This document shows, piece after piece, positions 1 through 6,270 of a DNA stretch of 9,613 nt. A program made the translations under genes and the position numbers. Source of the DNA: Bacillota bacterium (GTDB lineage: Bacteria; Bacillota; Clostridia; Lachnospirales; Lachnospiraceae); assembly GCA_023393095.1 (NCBI GenBank), contig JAEWMT010000045.1, forward strand, positions 1-9,613, read 5' to 3'. The notes below the pieces were generated by a model that was not told the DNA's origin, did no database searches, and worked only from the letters and a program-made list of their open reading frames with translations. Within the stretch, counting starts at the first letter, position 1, and each line of letters opens with the position of its first letter.

Positions 1-96
1 TATACTAGCCATAGCGAGAAGCCCCTTTCGGTTGATTTGTTTTGTGGTGATTCAAATATAACACAAAAGGGAATAACTTCTCGCTATTTATTTTTA
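1..96 (+). ncRNA. candidate small structured RNA or upstream-gene terminator
   Basis: A perfect 11-bp inverted repeat (ATAGCGAGAAG at 11-21, CTTCTCGCTAT at 77-87) encloses 55 nt that can fold further: CCCTTT at 23-28 with AAAGGG at 66-71, or TTTTGTG at 40-46 with CACAAAA at 62-68. A U-rich run follows (TTATTTTTAT, about 87-96). The first six bases of the window, TATACT, look like a -10 box whose transcript would begin almost at the first base of the stem. That would make this an RNA of about 80 nt with its own promoter and terminal stem. Any -35 lies outside the window. It resembles no RNA family I recognise: there is no T-box AGGGTGGNACCGCG motif and no SRP signature. The alternative is the large-loop terminator of a gene lying to the left. 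Confidence 0.3.
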
Positions 97-156
97 TGAA
101 ATGTAACACATGTATTGTAATCCTACAATTAATAAAAGATTGAATTTCATTTCTAA

Positions 157-185
157 TTGAAATATCCAATGATTTCATTTATAAT
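157..185 (+). promoter_or_regulatory. sigma-A-type promoter of tyrS
   Basis: TTGAAA (157-162) and TATAAT (180-185) are separated by exactly 17 bp, close to the housekeeping consensus. Transcription would begin near 192 and give a leader of about 67 nt. The leader can form a 7-bp hairpin (TGAAATG 210-216 with CATTTCA 233-239) just ahead of the ribosome binding site. It is too short for a T-box riboswitch. The promoter lies inside the in-frame region upstream of the tyrS start, which argues against any longer N-terminus. Confidence 0.7.
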
Positions 186-258
186 GTCTTTAGTTCATTT
201 AGATATTTATGAAATGCTGTTTATACCTACATCATTTCAAAGTTTAAGGAGGAATAAC

Positions 259-1488
259 ATGTCTACCAATGTTTATGACATACTACAGGAACGCGGATTT
301 ATTGAACAGACAACACACGAGGAAATCCGTGAAATATTAGGAAAGGAATCCGTTACCTTTTATATAGGCTTTGATGCAACAGCAGACAGTCTTACCGCAG
401 GTCATTTTCTTACTATCATGGCCATGATGCATATGCAAAAAGCCGGACATAGACCAATCGCATTATTAGGCGGCGGTACAACCATGATTGGCGATCCTAC
501 CGGTAAATCCGATATGAGAACCTTGATGACAAGGGAAACCATTGACCATAATGCAGAATGCTTTCAAAGACAGCTTTCTAAATTTATCGATTTTAGTGAT
601 GACAAAGCTGTCCTTGCAAATAATGCAGACTGGCTTTTAGATTTGAACTATGTAGAGTTTTTAAGAGAAATCGGAATCCATTTCTCTGTAAATAAAATGC
701 TTACCGCAGAATCCTATAAACAGCGTATGGAAAGAGGACTTACCTTCTTTGAATTCAACTATATGCTGATGCAGTCCTATGACTTCTGGAAATTAAATAA
801 ATTATATGGCTGTTCCTTTCAATTAGGCGGTAATGACCAATGGTCCAATATTCTTGGCGGTGTTGATCTGATTCGCCGTAAGGAGCAAAAACCTGCCTTC
901 GGTCTTACCTTAAAGCTTCTGACAAACAGTGAAGGTGTCAAAATGGGTAAAACCATGAAGGGCGCAGTATGGTTGGATCCGAATAAGACAAGTCCTTACG
1001 AGTTCTATCAATATTGGAGAAATATTGAGGATGTTAAGGTGGAGGAATGCCTTGGTCTTCTCACCTTCCTTCCGATGGAGGAAGTCAAAAGACTCGGTGC
1101 ACTGAAGGATGCAGAAATCAATCATGCGAAAGAAGTTTTGGCTTTCGAAATAACTAAGATTGTACATGGTGAAGAAGAAGCTACAAAAGCACAGGAAGCT
1201 GCCAGAGCATTATTCGGAGGAAATATGAAATCCGAGGATATTCCTACAACCTCCTATCCTGCTTCTCAATTTGCAGAGGGTATTGATTTGATATCTTTAA
1301 TGTGTGATGCCAAATTAGCAGCTTCCCGCTCTGATGCCAGACGTACGATTCAACAGGGTGGTGTAACTGTAAATGATGTAAAGGTTACTGAATTTGATAA
1401 AGTATTTTCGAGCAATGATTTTAACAGTGAAGGTTATCTTCTTGTCAAAAAAGGTAAAAAAGCCTTTCATCGTTTTAACGTACAATAA
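259..1488 (+). CDS. tyrS: tyrosyl-tRNA synthetase
   Basis: Cytoplasmic class I aminoacyl-tRNA synthetase that charges tRNA-Tyr with tyrosine using ATP; the protein is 409 residues, normal for bacterial TyrRS. The catalytic Rossmann domain starts with YIGFDATADSL (35-45), followed by the HIGH-box equivalent TAGH (46-49). The tyrosine-pocket region YMLMQSYDF lies at 168-176, with Y168, Q172 and D175. QLGGNDQW is at 188-195, and the KMSKS-type loop is KMGKT (228-232). The C-terminal S4-like RNA-binding domain runs from about 342 to 406. The frame is open back to 157, but AAGGAGG at 246-252 sits 6 nt before the ATG at 259, and the predicted promoter occupies 157-185, so the start at 259 is preferred. 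No T-box was found upstream, unlike many clostridial and bacillar tyrS genes. The family assignment is secure. Confidence 0.97.
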   Translation: MSTNVYDILQERGFIEQTTHEEIREILGKESVTFYIGFDATADSLTAGHFLTIMAMMHMQKAGHRPIALLGGGTTMIGDPTGKSDMRTLMTRETIDHNAECFQRQLSKFIDFSDDKAVLANNADWLLDLNYVEFLREIGIHFSVNKMLTAESYKQRMERGLTFFEFNYMLMQSYDFWKLNKLYGCSFQLGGNDQWSNILGGVDLIRRKEQKPAFGLTLKLLTNSEGVKMGKTMKGAVWLDPNKTSPYEFYQYWRNIEDVKVEECLGLLTFLPMEEVKRLGALKDAEINHAKEVLAFEITKIVHGEEEATKAQEAARALFGGNMKSEDIPTTSYPASQFAEGIDLISLMCDAKLAASRSDARRTIQQGGVTVNDVKVTEFDKVFSSNDFNSEGYLLVKKGKKAFHRFNVQ

Positions 1489-1496
1489 GTATTATT

Positions 1497-1550
1497 ACTT
1501 CATGCGTATCCTTTTTACTATTTTATTAAACCGGGCATGAAGTTTGATTT
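1497..1550 (+). terminator. possible weak terminator after tyrS
   Basis: ACTTCATGC (1497-1505) pairs with GCATGAAGT (1535-1543) as a 9-bp stem. The loop is large (29 nt) and is followed by a T-rich stretch, TTGATTTTT. The position just after the tyrS stop suits a terminator, but the loop size and interrupted T-run make it weak. Confidence 0.4.
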
Positions 1551-1573
1551 TTGGATTAAGCTTGGATTATAAA
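1544..1573 (+). promoter_or_regulatory. possible promoter of the zinc-ribbon membrane protein gene
   Basis: TTGATT (1544-1549) and TATAAA (1568-1573) are separated by 18 bp, directly after the tyrS terminator-like hairpin. Transcription would start near 1580, about 75 nt before the chosen ATG at 1655. The match is moderate, and AT-rich DNA gives such matches by chance. Confidence 0.35.
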
Positions 1574-1654
1574 TCTATATTTAATAAAGGAATGGAAATA
1601 TCAGTAATATTAGATGTAGAAACTTTCTTATATTATAAGATAGGAGTTGAGATT

Positions 1655-2608
1655 ATGCCTTGGTGTCCACAATGTAAAGCAGAATATCAGGAAGGATTTA
1701 CCGAATGCAAGGACTGTAAGGTCCCTCTGGTAGATCAACTGGAGGATGCAAAGATCGAATTTGTTCCATTCATTCAGTCAGAGGATAAAAAAATATTAGA
1801 TAAACTTGCTAAATTCTTTGAATATTCTGAACTGGATTGTGAAGTAACCTATGATGAGGAATACGAAGTATATACATTATCCATTCCTCCGGAATATGAA
1901 ACGGATGCGAAAAAGTTATATCAAGCCTTCTATACGGTTGAACAGGAACGGCAGATGCAGGAAGCTTTTGAAAACGCCGCTAATAAGTTGGATTCTGATG
2001 TGAATACAGAGACTTTTGATGATTCTGAGGAAAATTATGAATTAGAATCAGATGATGAAAATTCACAGATAGATGAAGAAGATTCCAATAATCCAATTGT
2101 TGATGATGCTAATGATGAAGCAGTCTATGATAAGACCCTGGATACTTCTGTCTATGTCATGAAAGCGGATGAATATAAAGACTTATCCGGAACCGTATTC
2201 CTATTCCTACTGTTTGGAATCGCAGGGGTTGCTTTTGTCTTATTAAATATAACGGGATTCCTGTCCCTGCTAAATGGCTGGCTTCCGAATATCGTTATGG
2301 GTCTTGTATTCCTGGCATTCATCTATATTGGCATATCCACCAATAAAAAAGCCAAAAAAGTACGTTCTGAAATTGATACTGAAAACAAACTGACCGGAGA
2401 AATTAATGATTGGTTGAAAGAAAATATCACGGAAAGCTTCTTGGCTTCTATCCATAATGATGATATTTCGGAAGAAGCAAATTATATCCGATATAATGAT
2501 GTTATCAAGGAGAAGTTAATTAAAGAATTTGGTCCACAGAATTTAGCATATCTGGATCGCTTGATTGATGAATTTTATACGAATACATTTGATGAGGATG
2601 CAGAATAA
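1655..2608 (+). CDS. uncharacterised zinc-ribbon protein with acidic linker and two membrane helices
   Basis: Function unknown; 317 residues. The N-terminus has a four-cysteine zinc ribbon (C4, C7, C18, C21; PWCPQC...CKDC). Residues about 35-96 form a small alpha/beta segment that resembles the DUF2007-type putative signal-transducing domain, by eye only. A strongly acidic, low-complexity linker (about 112-160, rich in D, E, N and S) follows. Two hydrophobic helices (about 179-197 and 207-227) are followed by the basic run NKKAKKVR and a C-terminal helical domain to residue 317. There is no signal peptide, so the zinc ribbon and the C-terminus are probably both cytoplasmic. The frame is open from a TTG at 1544, but AGGAG (1642-1646) lies 8 nt before ATG 1655, and the MPWCPQC start is typical of zinc-ribbon proteins. 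It appears monocistronic, with a terminator at each end. Confidence 0.85.
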   Translation: MPWCPQCKAEYQEGFTECKDCKVPLVDQLEDAKIEFVPFIQSEDKKILDKLAKFFEYSELDCEVTYDEEYEVYTLSIPPEYETDAKKLYQAFYTVEQERQMQEAFENAANKLDSDVNTETFDDSEENYELESDDENSQIDEEDSNNPIVDDANDEAVYDKTLDTSVYVMKADEYKDLSGTVFLFLLFGIAGVAFVLLNITGFLSLLNGWLPNIVMGLVFLAFIYIGISTNKKAKKVRSEIDTENKLTGEINDWLKENITESFLASIHNDDISEEANYIRYNDVIKEKLIKEFGPQNLAYLDRLIDEFYTNTFDEDAE

Positions 2609-2637
2609 AAAAAGAATATAGAAAAAATATAAAACAT

Positions 2638-2682
2638 AATGATTGTCGACTCTTATATACGTATGGGTTGACAATCATTTTT
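2638..2682 (+). terminator. intrinsic terminator after the zinc-ribbon gene
   Basis: AATGATTGTCGAC (2638-2650) pairs with GTTGACAATCATT (2667-2679) over 13 bp with one G-U wobble and a 16-nt loop, followed by a T-run (2678-2682). The right arm contains the -35 hexamer of the next promoter (TTGACA, 2668-2673). Confidence 0.85.
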
Positions 2683-2695
2683 GTTATGGTATACT
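2668..2695 (+). promoter_or_regulatory. strong promoter upstream of birA
   Basis: A perfect -35 TTGACA (2668-2673) and TATACT -10 (2690-2695) are 16 bp apart, with an extended -10 TG at 2687-2688. The predicted start is near 2702, leaving a leader of about 270 nt before the birA GTG. The -35 is embedded in the right arm of the preceding terminator. Confidence 0.7.
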
Positions 2696-2718
2696 AGACA
2701 ATCAGAAAGAGAAATTAT

Positions 2719-2838
2719 ATGCATATATTCTTTAGACCAAAAACTATTACAGTTCAGACTTATAGCTTAATTTCAAAAATGATGTACTGCATGTATGTCT
2801 TGGTTTTCTATGACTTTAGCTTTGCTTTACTCACATAA
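2719..2838 (+). CDS. possible 39-residue leader peptide upstream of birA
   Basis: This small frame starts with ATG about 17 nt after the predicted birA transcription start and ends at TAA 2836-2838. AGAAAG (2704-2709) matches the outer part of the anti-Shine-Dalgarno complement, although the GGAGG core is absent. The N-terminal part is basic and polar (MHIFFRPKTITVQTY) and the second half is hydrophobic and rich in Y, F, M and L. It has no recognisable homology. It could be a regulatory upstream frame or a chance open stretch in AT-rich DNA; the latter is at least as likely. Confidence 0.2.
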   Translation: MHIFFRPKTITVQTYSLISKMMYCMYVLVFYDFSFALLT

Positions 2839-2970
2839 TCACCTCACGTCATTATAGGCTTAACTATAGCCAAGAAGCCATACATATTAATTAACTAACT
2901 CGACAGGTAGAATTTGACTCACTTAATAGACAGAAATTAATTTACTCGAAAGACAGAAATGGAGGATAAC

Positions 2971-3951
2971 GTGGACGTTAAACAACAGGTATTAAAGATA
3001 TTGGAAGAAAACAGAGGACAGTCCGTTAGCGGAGCTAGACTTGCTAATGAACTATATGTCACCAGAAGCTCAATCTGGAAAGCTGTGAAAACCCTGCAAA
3101 AGGACGGCTATAATATCAGAGCTGTAACAAACAAAGGTTATTGCCTGCTTACCAATAATGATATTGTATCTGCTGAAAGTGTCACCCCGTTTTTAAAAGG
3201 TGAAGCAACTGATTTTGCTCTTGAGGTTCATCAAAGCGTGACCTCTACAAATACCTTAGCCAAAGAGTTGGCTGCAAAGGGAGCAAAAGAAGGCACGGTA
3301 GTGATTGCAAGAGAACAGACAGAAGGAAGGGGCCGTATGGGAAGGAACTTCTACTCTCCTGACACCTCAGGTATTTATTTTTCCATAATCTTAAGACCAA
3401 AGCTTAACCTTGAGGATTCCCTATTGATCACTACTGCTGCAGCAGTTGCAGTCGCAAAAGCAATCGAAGCGGTAGCTGGTGTAGAAGCATCCATCAAATG
3501 GGTGAATGATATTTTTGTTGCCGATAAAAAGGTTTGTGGTATACTAACCGAGGCTTCATTGAATTTTGAGAATGGTGGGCTTGAATACGCTGTCGTAGGA
3601 ATTGGAATCAATATTGACACAAAGGATTTTCCGAACGAAATCAAACAAATTGCAGGATCATTATTTCATGACAAGCCAAACAATGCACCAATCACCTCGA
3701 TACTTGTTGCGCAAGTACTGAATTATTTCTCCGATAGTCTTAACTGCCTGACAGACAGATGTTATATCGATGAATATCGCAAACGCTCTTTTTTAATTGA
3801 TAAAGATATTCTTGTTCTGAAAGGAAGTAATATTATTCCGGCCAAAGCGATTGATATCGATAATAAAGCGCGTCTGGTTGTAGAATATGAAGACCACACA
3901 ATAGAAGCTCTTAATTCCGGTGAAGTCAGCGTAAGGCCGGTTAAAGCTTAG
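2971..3951 (+). CDS. birA: bifunctional biotin--[acetyl-CoA-carboxylase] ligase / biotin repressor
   Basis: Activates biotin to biotinyl-AMP and attaches it to biotin carboxyl carrier proteins; group II BirA proteins also repress biotin genes. At 326 residues it has the full two-domain length. The N-terminal winged helix (about 1-60) carries the SVSGARLANELYVTRSSIWK helix-turn-helix. The catalytic domain begins near 83, with TSTN (91-94), the biotin/AMP loop GRGRMGR (119-125), KWVNDI (176-181), K187 in KVCGIL, and GIGIN (210-214). The C-terminal SH3-like domain ends with SGEVSVRP (316-323). A longer start at ATG 2959 exists, but GGAGG (2961-2965) overlaps that ATG and sits 5 nt before GTG 2971, so GTG is preferred. 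The intact DNA-binding domain implies regulatory ability, and bioY lies next downstream. No operator was recognised. Confidence 0.95.
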   Translation: MDVKQQVLKILEENRGQSVSGARLANELYVTRSSIWKAVKTLQKDGYNIRAVTNKGYCLLTNNDIVSAESVTPFLKGEATDFALEVHQSVTSTNTLAKELAAKGAKEGTVVIAREQTEGRGRMGRNFYSPDTSGIYFSIILRPKLNLEDSLLITTAAAVAVAKAIEAVAGVEASIKWVNDIFVADKKVCGILTEASLNFENGGLEYAVVGIGINIDTKDFPNEIKQIAGSLFHDKPNNAPITSILVAQVLNYFSDSLNCLTDRCYIDEYRKRSFLIDKDILVLKGSNIIPAKAIDIDNKARLVVEYEDHTIEALNSGEVSVRPVKA

Positions 3952-4059
3952 TATATTACATTATTGAGTAGCTTTATTTCACACTACTCTGCTATATTGT
4001 TGTATTTTTAATAATATATAACCATAATATTATTATGTAAACTTTTAAACAGATGCCAT

Positions 4060-4116
4060 AATTGATATTTGATATTTAATACTTGATAATTGATATTTTA
4101 TATTTGATATTTTTTA
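4060..4116. repeat. degenerate short tandem repeats, unit about TTGATATTT
   Basis: At least four imperfect copies of (T)TGATATTT occur within about 55 bases, at about 4062, 4070, 4090 and 4104, interspersed with TTGATAAT and TTTAATAC variants. The tract is almost free of G and C except for the G of each unit. It looks like slippage-prone intergenic DNA upstream of the bioY promoter region. Confidence 0.55.
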
Positions 4117-4194
4117 AATTATAAATACTATTTCGAAGTGGTGTTTAAACCCGAAGAAAGCTTAAGATGCAAAAGAATATTTTAGATTTTATAT

Positions 4195-4222
4195 TATAAT
4201 AAAATCAAATAGTTTCACTATT
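4195..4222 (+). promoter_or_regulatory. possible bioY promoter -10 with adjacent dyad
   Basis: TATAAT at 4195-4200 is a perfect -10 box, but no good -35 is seen 16-18 bp upstream (the region reads AAAAGAA). Just downstream, where transcription would begin, lies the perfect dyad AATAGT-TTC-ACTATT (4208-4222), placed where a repressor would block initiation. It does not resemble the usual BirA box (GTTAAC or GTAAAC half-sites about 15 bp apart). Confidence 0.35.
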
Positions 4223-4290
4223 ATCTAAAAATACCTATCATTATGAAAGGAAATGTATCAGTTATTTTAAAATAATTGATATAAACAATT

Positions 4291-4866
4291 ATGAATAATA
4301 CAAATCAACTCTCTAGAATTAATTCCAATAAAATCAGAACGATTGATATGGTTATGACAGGTATGTTTGCAGCTTTGATCTGTGTACTGTCTCCCTTTTC
4401 GATACCAACACAGCCCATTCCATTTACATTATCAATCTTTGCCATATTTCTTACAGGTGCTGTGCTGCCTCCGAGATATTCCATCCTCGCAGTCATTACC
4501 TATCTTTTAATAGGTTTATGTGGTGTCCCGGTTTTCTCAGGGTTTGGAAGCGGACCGGCAAAATTGTTTGGCCCTACCGGCGGATATCTTATGTCCTACA
4601 CGTTAATGGCATTTATTGTAGCAATGTTTTATAAGTATATTAAAAAATATAAAGTTCTCGCATTAGTCTTAGGTATGTTGATTGCTTTAATCCTCTGCTA
4701 TTTACTTGGAACGTTATGGTTTTGCCATATAACGGGAAACAGCTTCTACTCCGCCCTATCGTTATGTGTATTTCCTTATATACCATTAGATCTTGTAAAG
4801 CTTGCATTAGCAACTTCCTTAGGTCTCGTGTTGAGAAATACGGTTATGAAAAGTATAAATATTTAA
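4291..4866 (+). CDS. bioY: biotin transporter BioY, substrate-binding S component
   Basis: Integral membrane biotin-binding subunit of an energy-coupling factor (ECF) transporter. It normally works with the shared EcfA1/A2 ATPases and EcfT, none of which are encoded here. Its 191 residues are typical of BioY. About six hydrophobic helices can be traced: 20-37, 45-60, 64-80, 98-114, 120-143 and 153-182. Family hallmarks are SGPAKLFGPTGGYLMSY (87-103) and the C-terminal YIPLDLVKLALA (163-174). ATG 4291 has no Shine-Dalgarno sequence nearby; the closest, GAAAGGA at 4245-4251, is 39 nt away. In-frame ATGs at 4348 and 4357 would give shorter N-termini but also lack ribosome sites. birA lies upstream in the same direction, consistent with a biotin uptake function. 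Confidence 0.93.
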   Translation: MNNTNQLSRINSNKIRTIDMVMTGMFAALICVLSPFSIPTQPIPFTLSIFAIFLTGAVLPPRYSILAVITYLLIGLCGVPVFSGFGSGPAKLFGPTGGYLMSYTLMAFIVAMFYKYIKKYKVLALVLGMLIALILCYLLGTLWFCHITGNSFYSALSLCVFPYIPLDLVKLALATSLGLVLRNTVMKSINI

Positions 4867-4892
4867 AATTGTTCGGTTAAATCTATAACGCC

Positions 4893-4932
4893 TTGTCGTA
4901 CTACCATCAGTCCTGTATAATTATGGTACCAT
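4893..4932 (+). promoter_or_regulatory. promoter and palindrome upstream of the cysteine hydrolase-merR operon
   Basis: TTGTCG (4893-4898) and TATAAT (4916-4921) are 17 bp apart, about 30 nt before the ATG at 4953. A 10-bp palindrome, ATGGTACCAT (4923-4932), sits exactly over the predicted transcription start, within an imperfect 16-bp dyad (4920-4935). This is a plausible repressor site. The spacer itself has no dyad and the standard length, so this promoter does not look like a MerR-activated one. Confidence 0.5.
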
Positions 4933-4952
4933 TATACTGAGGAGGTTATAAG

Positions 4953-5435
4953 ATGAAACAACTTCAAACCGCGTTAATTGTAATCGATATGCAAGCAGAT
5001 TACATAGGGGGAAAAAGTAAATATGACTATTATCCCGATTTACTTATTAATAGAATGAATGAAAGAATAGCGATTGCAGTAAAACAAAATGAGGCTATCA
5101 TATATGTAAAAAACATAGGTAGACGTGATAAGAAGCCTTATGTTTCGGACTTTGTGGAAGGGCTAGTTGTTGTATCGGATTTCATTATTGAAAAAACGAA
5201 ATCGAGTATTTTTGATAATGCTAATTTATTGGATATGCTAATAAATAACCAAATATCCAAAATAGAAGTAATTGGTATTGACGGAAATTGTTGCGTTGCT
5301 TCCTCTGCGGTAGACGCTTCAAAATTAGGGTTTTCAGTTGTTTTTCCTTTGAATTATATTGGGATAAAGAACAAGGAACGCTTTTCTAAAACAAGAGAGA
5401 AATTGATAAAAGCTAATGTTGAGATAGTTGATTAG
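4953..5435 (+). CDS. isochorismatase-family cysteine hydrolase
   Basis: Predicted cytoplasmic hydrolase of the isochorismatase/nicotinamidase superfamily, which cleaves amide or vinyl-ether bonds in small molecules; the substrate here is unknown. It has 160 residues, near the short end for the family. The catalytic triad is visible: D12 in VIDMQADY, K81 in EKTKSSIF, and C114 in GIDGNCCVASSA, where the second cysteine aligns with the family nucleophile. The D-A-S-K-L-G-F segment after it (121-127) is also typical. GGAGG (4941-4945) is 7 nt before the ATG. The merR gene follows after a 16-nt gap to its TTG and has no promoter or terminator between, so the two are probably co-transcribed. Nicotinamidase (PncA) is possible but the metal-binding motif is not obvious. 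Confidence 0.88.
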   Translation: MKQLQTALIVIDMQADYIGGKSKYDYYPDLLINRMNERIAIAVKQNEAIIYVKNIGRRDKKPYVSDFVEGLVVVSDFIIEKTKSSIFDNANLLDMLINNQISKIEVIGIDGNCCVASSAVDASKLGFSVVFPLNYIGIKNKERFSKTREKLIKANVEIVD

Positions 5436-5451
5436 CAGGAGGAACATTATA

Positions 5452-6267
5452 TTGTTTAGAATTGGCGAATTTTCAAAACTGACACAAGTAACAATTAGAA
5501 TGCTAAGATACTATGATGAAATGGGACTTTTAAAGCCCGCACAAATTGACCCGTGGACAGGTTATCGAATGTATTCCATTGAACAAATACCTGTTCTTAA
5601 TAAAATTATCTATCTTCGTGATAGTGGATTTAATGTTGCAGAAATTGCGGTAGTACTTAATAATAAAGATGATTGCTTTATTGTAGAGCAGCTTGATAAA
5701 AAGTATGAAGAAATTGAACAGGCGATACAATTAGAAAAAGATAAATTAAGGAAAATAGAGCTTGCAAAAAAAGAGCTTCAAAGTAACAGAAATGAATTTC
5801 ACTATAATATTTTAATAAAGTCAATTCCTGCATATCAAGTGCTTTCATTAAGACGGGTTATCCCTACATATTTTGCAGAAGGCGAATTGTGGAAAGAGCT
5901 ATCATCTTTTGCAACGAAAAATCAAGTTTCTATGTCAAGTGAAACATTTACCATTTACCACGACACAGAATATAAAGAACAAGATGTTGATGTAGAGTTA
6001 TGCGTACCGGTGAAGATAATTGGTAAAAATATCGGCGAATTTACATATCGAATTACCAACCCCATACTAATAATGGCTTGCACAATGGTATACGGGAAAT
6101 TTTCTAATATCGCGGGAGCGTATTTAGCCTTTGCAGAATGGCTGCAAAAGAATAGTCAATATCGGATGACCGGTGAAAACCGACAAATCGTACATCGCGG
6201 ACCTTGGAATGAGAGCAACCCAGAAAAATATTTAATTGAAATTCAAATCCCTTTGGAAAACAACTAA
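5452..6267 (+). CDS. MerR-family transcriptional regulator with GyrI-like effector-binding domain
   Basis: DNA-binding regulator of 271 residues in the BmrR/BltR-like architecture. The MerR winged helix-turn-helix is at 1-70 (FRIGEFSKLTQVTIRMLRYYDEMGLLKP, then the wing TGYRMYS). A dimerisation coiled coil spans about 76-112. A C-terminal GyrI-like (AraC effector-binding) small-molecule domain spans about 116-269 and ends with EIQIPLEN, whose glutamate is at E263. There is no cysteine cluster of the metal-sensing type, so an organic ligand is more likely than a metal. AGGAGG (5437-5442) lies 9 nt before TTG 5452, giving the family-typical MFRIGEF start; a longer TTG at 5428 would overlap the upstream gene. 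It closes the operon with the cysteine hydrolase. A likely target is the dyad promoter at 6323-6353. Confidence 0.92.
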   Translation: MFRIGEFSKLTQVTIRMLRYYDEMGLLKPAQIDPWTGYRMYSIEQIPVLNKIIYLRDSGFNVAEIAVVLNNKDDCFIVEQLDKKYEEIEQAIQLEKDKLRKIELAKKELQSNRNEFHYNILIKSIPAYQVLSLRRVIPTYFAEGELWKELSSFATKNQVSMSSETFTIYHDTEYKEQDVDVELCVPVKIIGKNIGEFTYRITNPILIMACTMVYGKFSNIAGAYLAFAEWLQKNSQYRMTGENRQIVHRGPWNESNPEKYLIEIQIPLENN

Positions 6268-6270
6268 TCT

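Larger units (their letters stand above)
2609..2970 (+). other. intergenic region and long birA leader
   Basis: This 362-base stretch lies between the zinc-ribbon gene and birA. It holds the terminator and the overlapping birA promoter in its first 90 bases. The rest is a leader of about 270 nt in which no known riboswitch was recognised. It contains a possible 39-codon frame (2719-2838), a weak hairpin (TATAG 2854-2858 with CTATA 2865-2869), the AT palindrome TTAATTAA (2887-2894), and two exact copies of AGACAGAAAT at 2928-2937 and 2951-2960, with a partial GACAG at 2902. No convincing BirA operator was seen. Confidence 0.5.
3952..4290 (+). other. AT-rich intergenic region between birA and bioY
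   Basis: This 339-base stretch has no gene. It starts with a weak hairpin (GAGTAG 3966-3971 with CTACTC 3984-3989, with only a distant T-run), which may be a poor birA terminator. The degenerate TTGATATTT repeat tract lies at 4060-4116. GTTTAAAC palindrome sits at 4142-4149. A possible bioY -10 (TATAAT 4195-4200) is followed at once by the dyad AATAGT-TTC-ACTATT (4208-4222). GAAAGGA (4245-4251) and the 14-base palindrome TTATTTTAAAATAA (4262-4275) precede the bioY ATG. Confidence 0.5.

Noticed and set aside
157..258. N-terminal extension of tyrS from ATG 157 (34 extra residues)
   Set aside because: The segment contains the tyrS promoter, has no homology to TyrRS, and AAGGAGG with ideal spacing precedes ATG 259.
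1544..1654. N-terminal extension of the zinc-ribbon protein from TTG 1544
   Set aside because: It overlaps the tyrS terminator-like hairpin and a possible promoter; AGGAG at 1642 and the MPWCPQC start favour 1655.
2959..2970. ATG 2959 as the birA start
   Set aside because: Its GGAGG would be part of the coding sequence itself and there is no site upstream; the same GGAGG is correctly placed for GTG 2971.
3966..3989. GAGTAG/CTACTC hairpin as a clear birA terminator
   Set aside because: The stem is only 6 bp with a 12-nt loop and the T-run does not follow directly.
4060..4116. CRISPR array
   Set aside because: Units are under 10 bp, degenerate and contiguous, with no spacers and no cas genes nearby.
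4142..4149. GTTTAAAC as a BirA operator
   Set aside because: It is an isolated short palindrome; no second half-site at the 14-16 bp distance expected for a BirA box was found, and the same is true of ATGTAAACT at 4035-4043.
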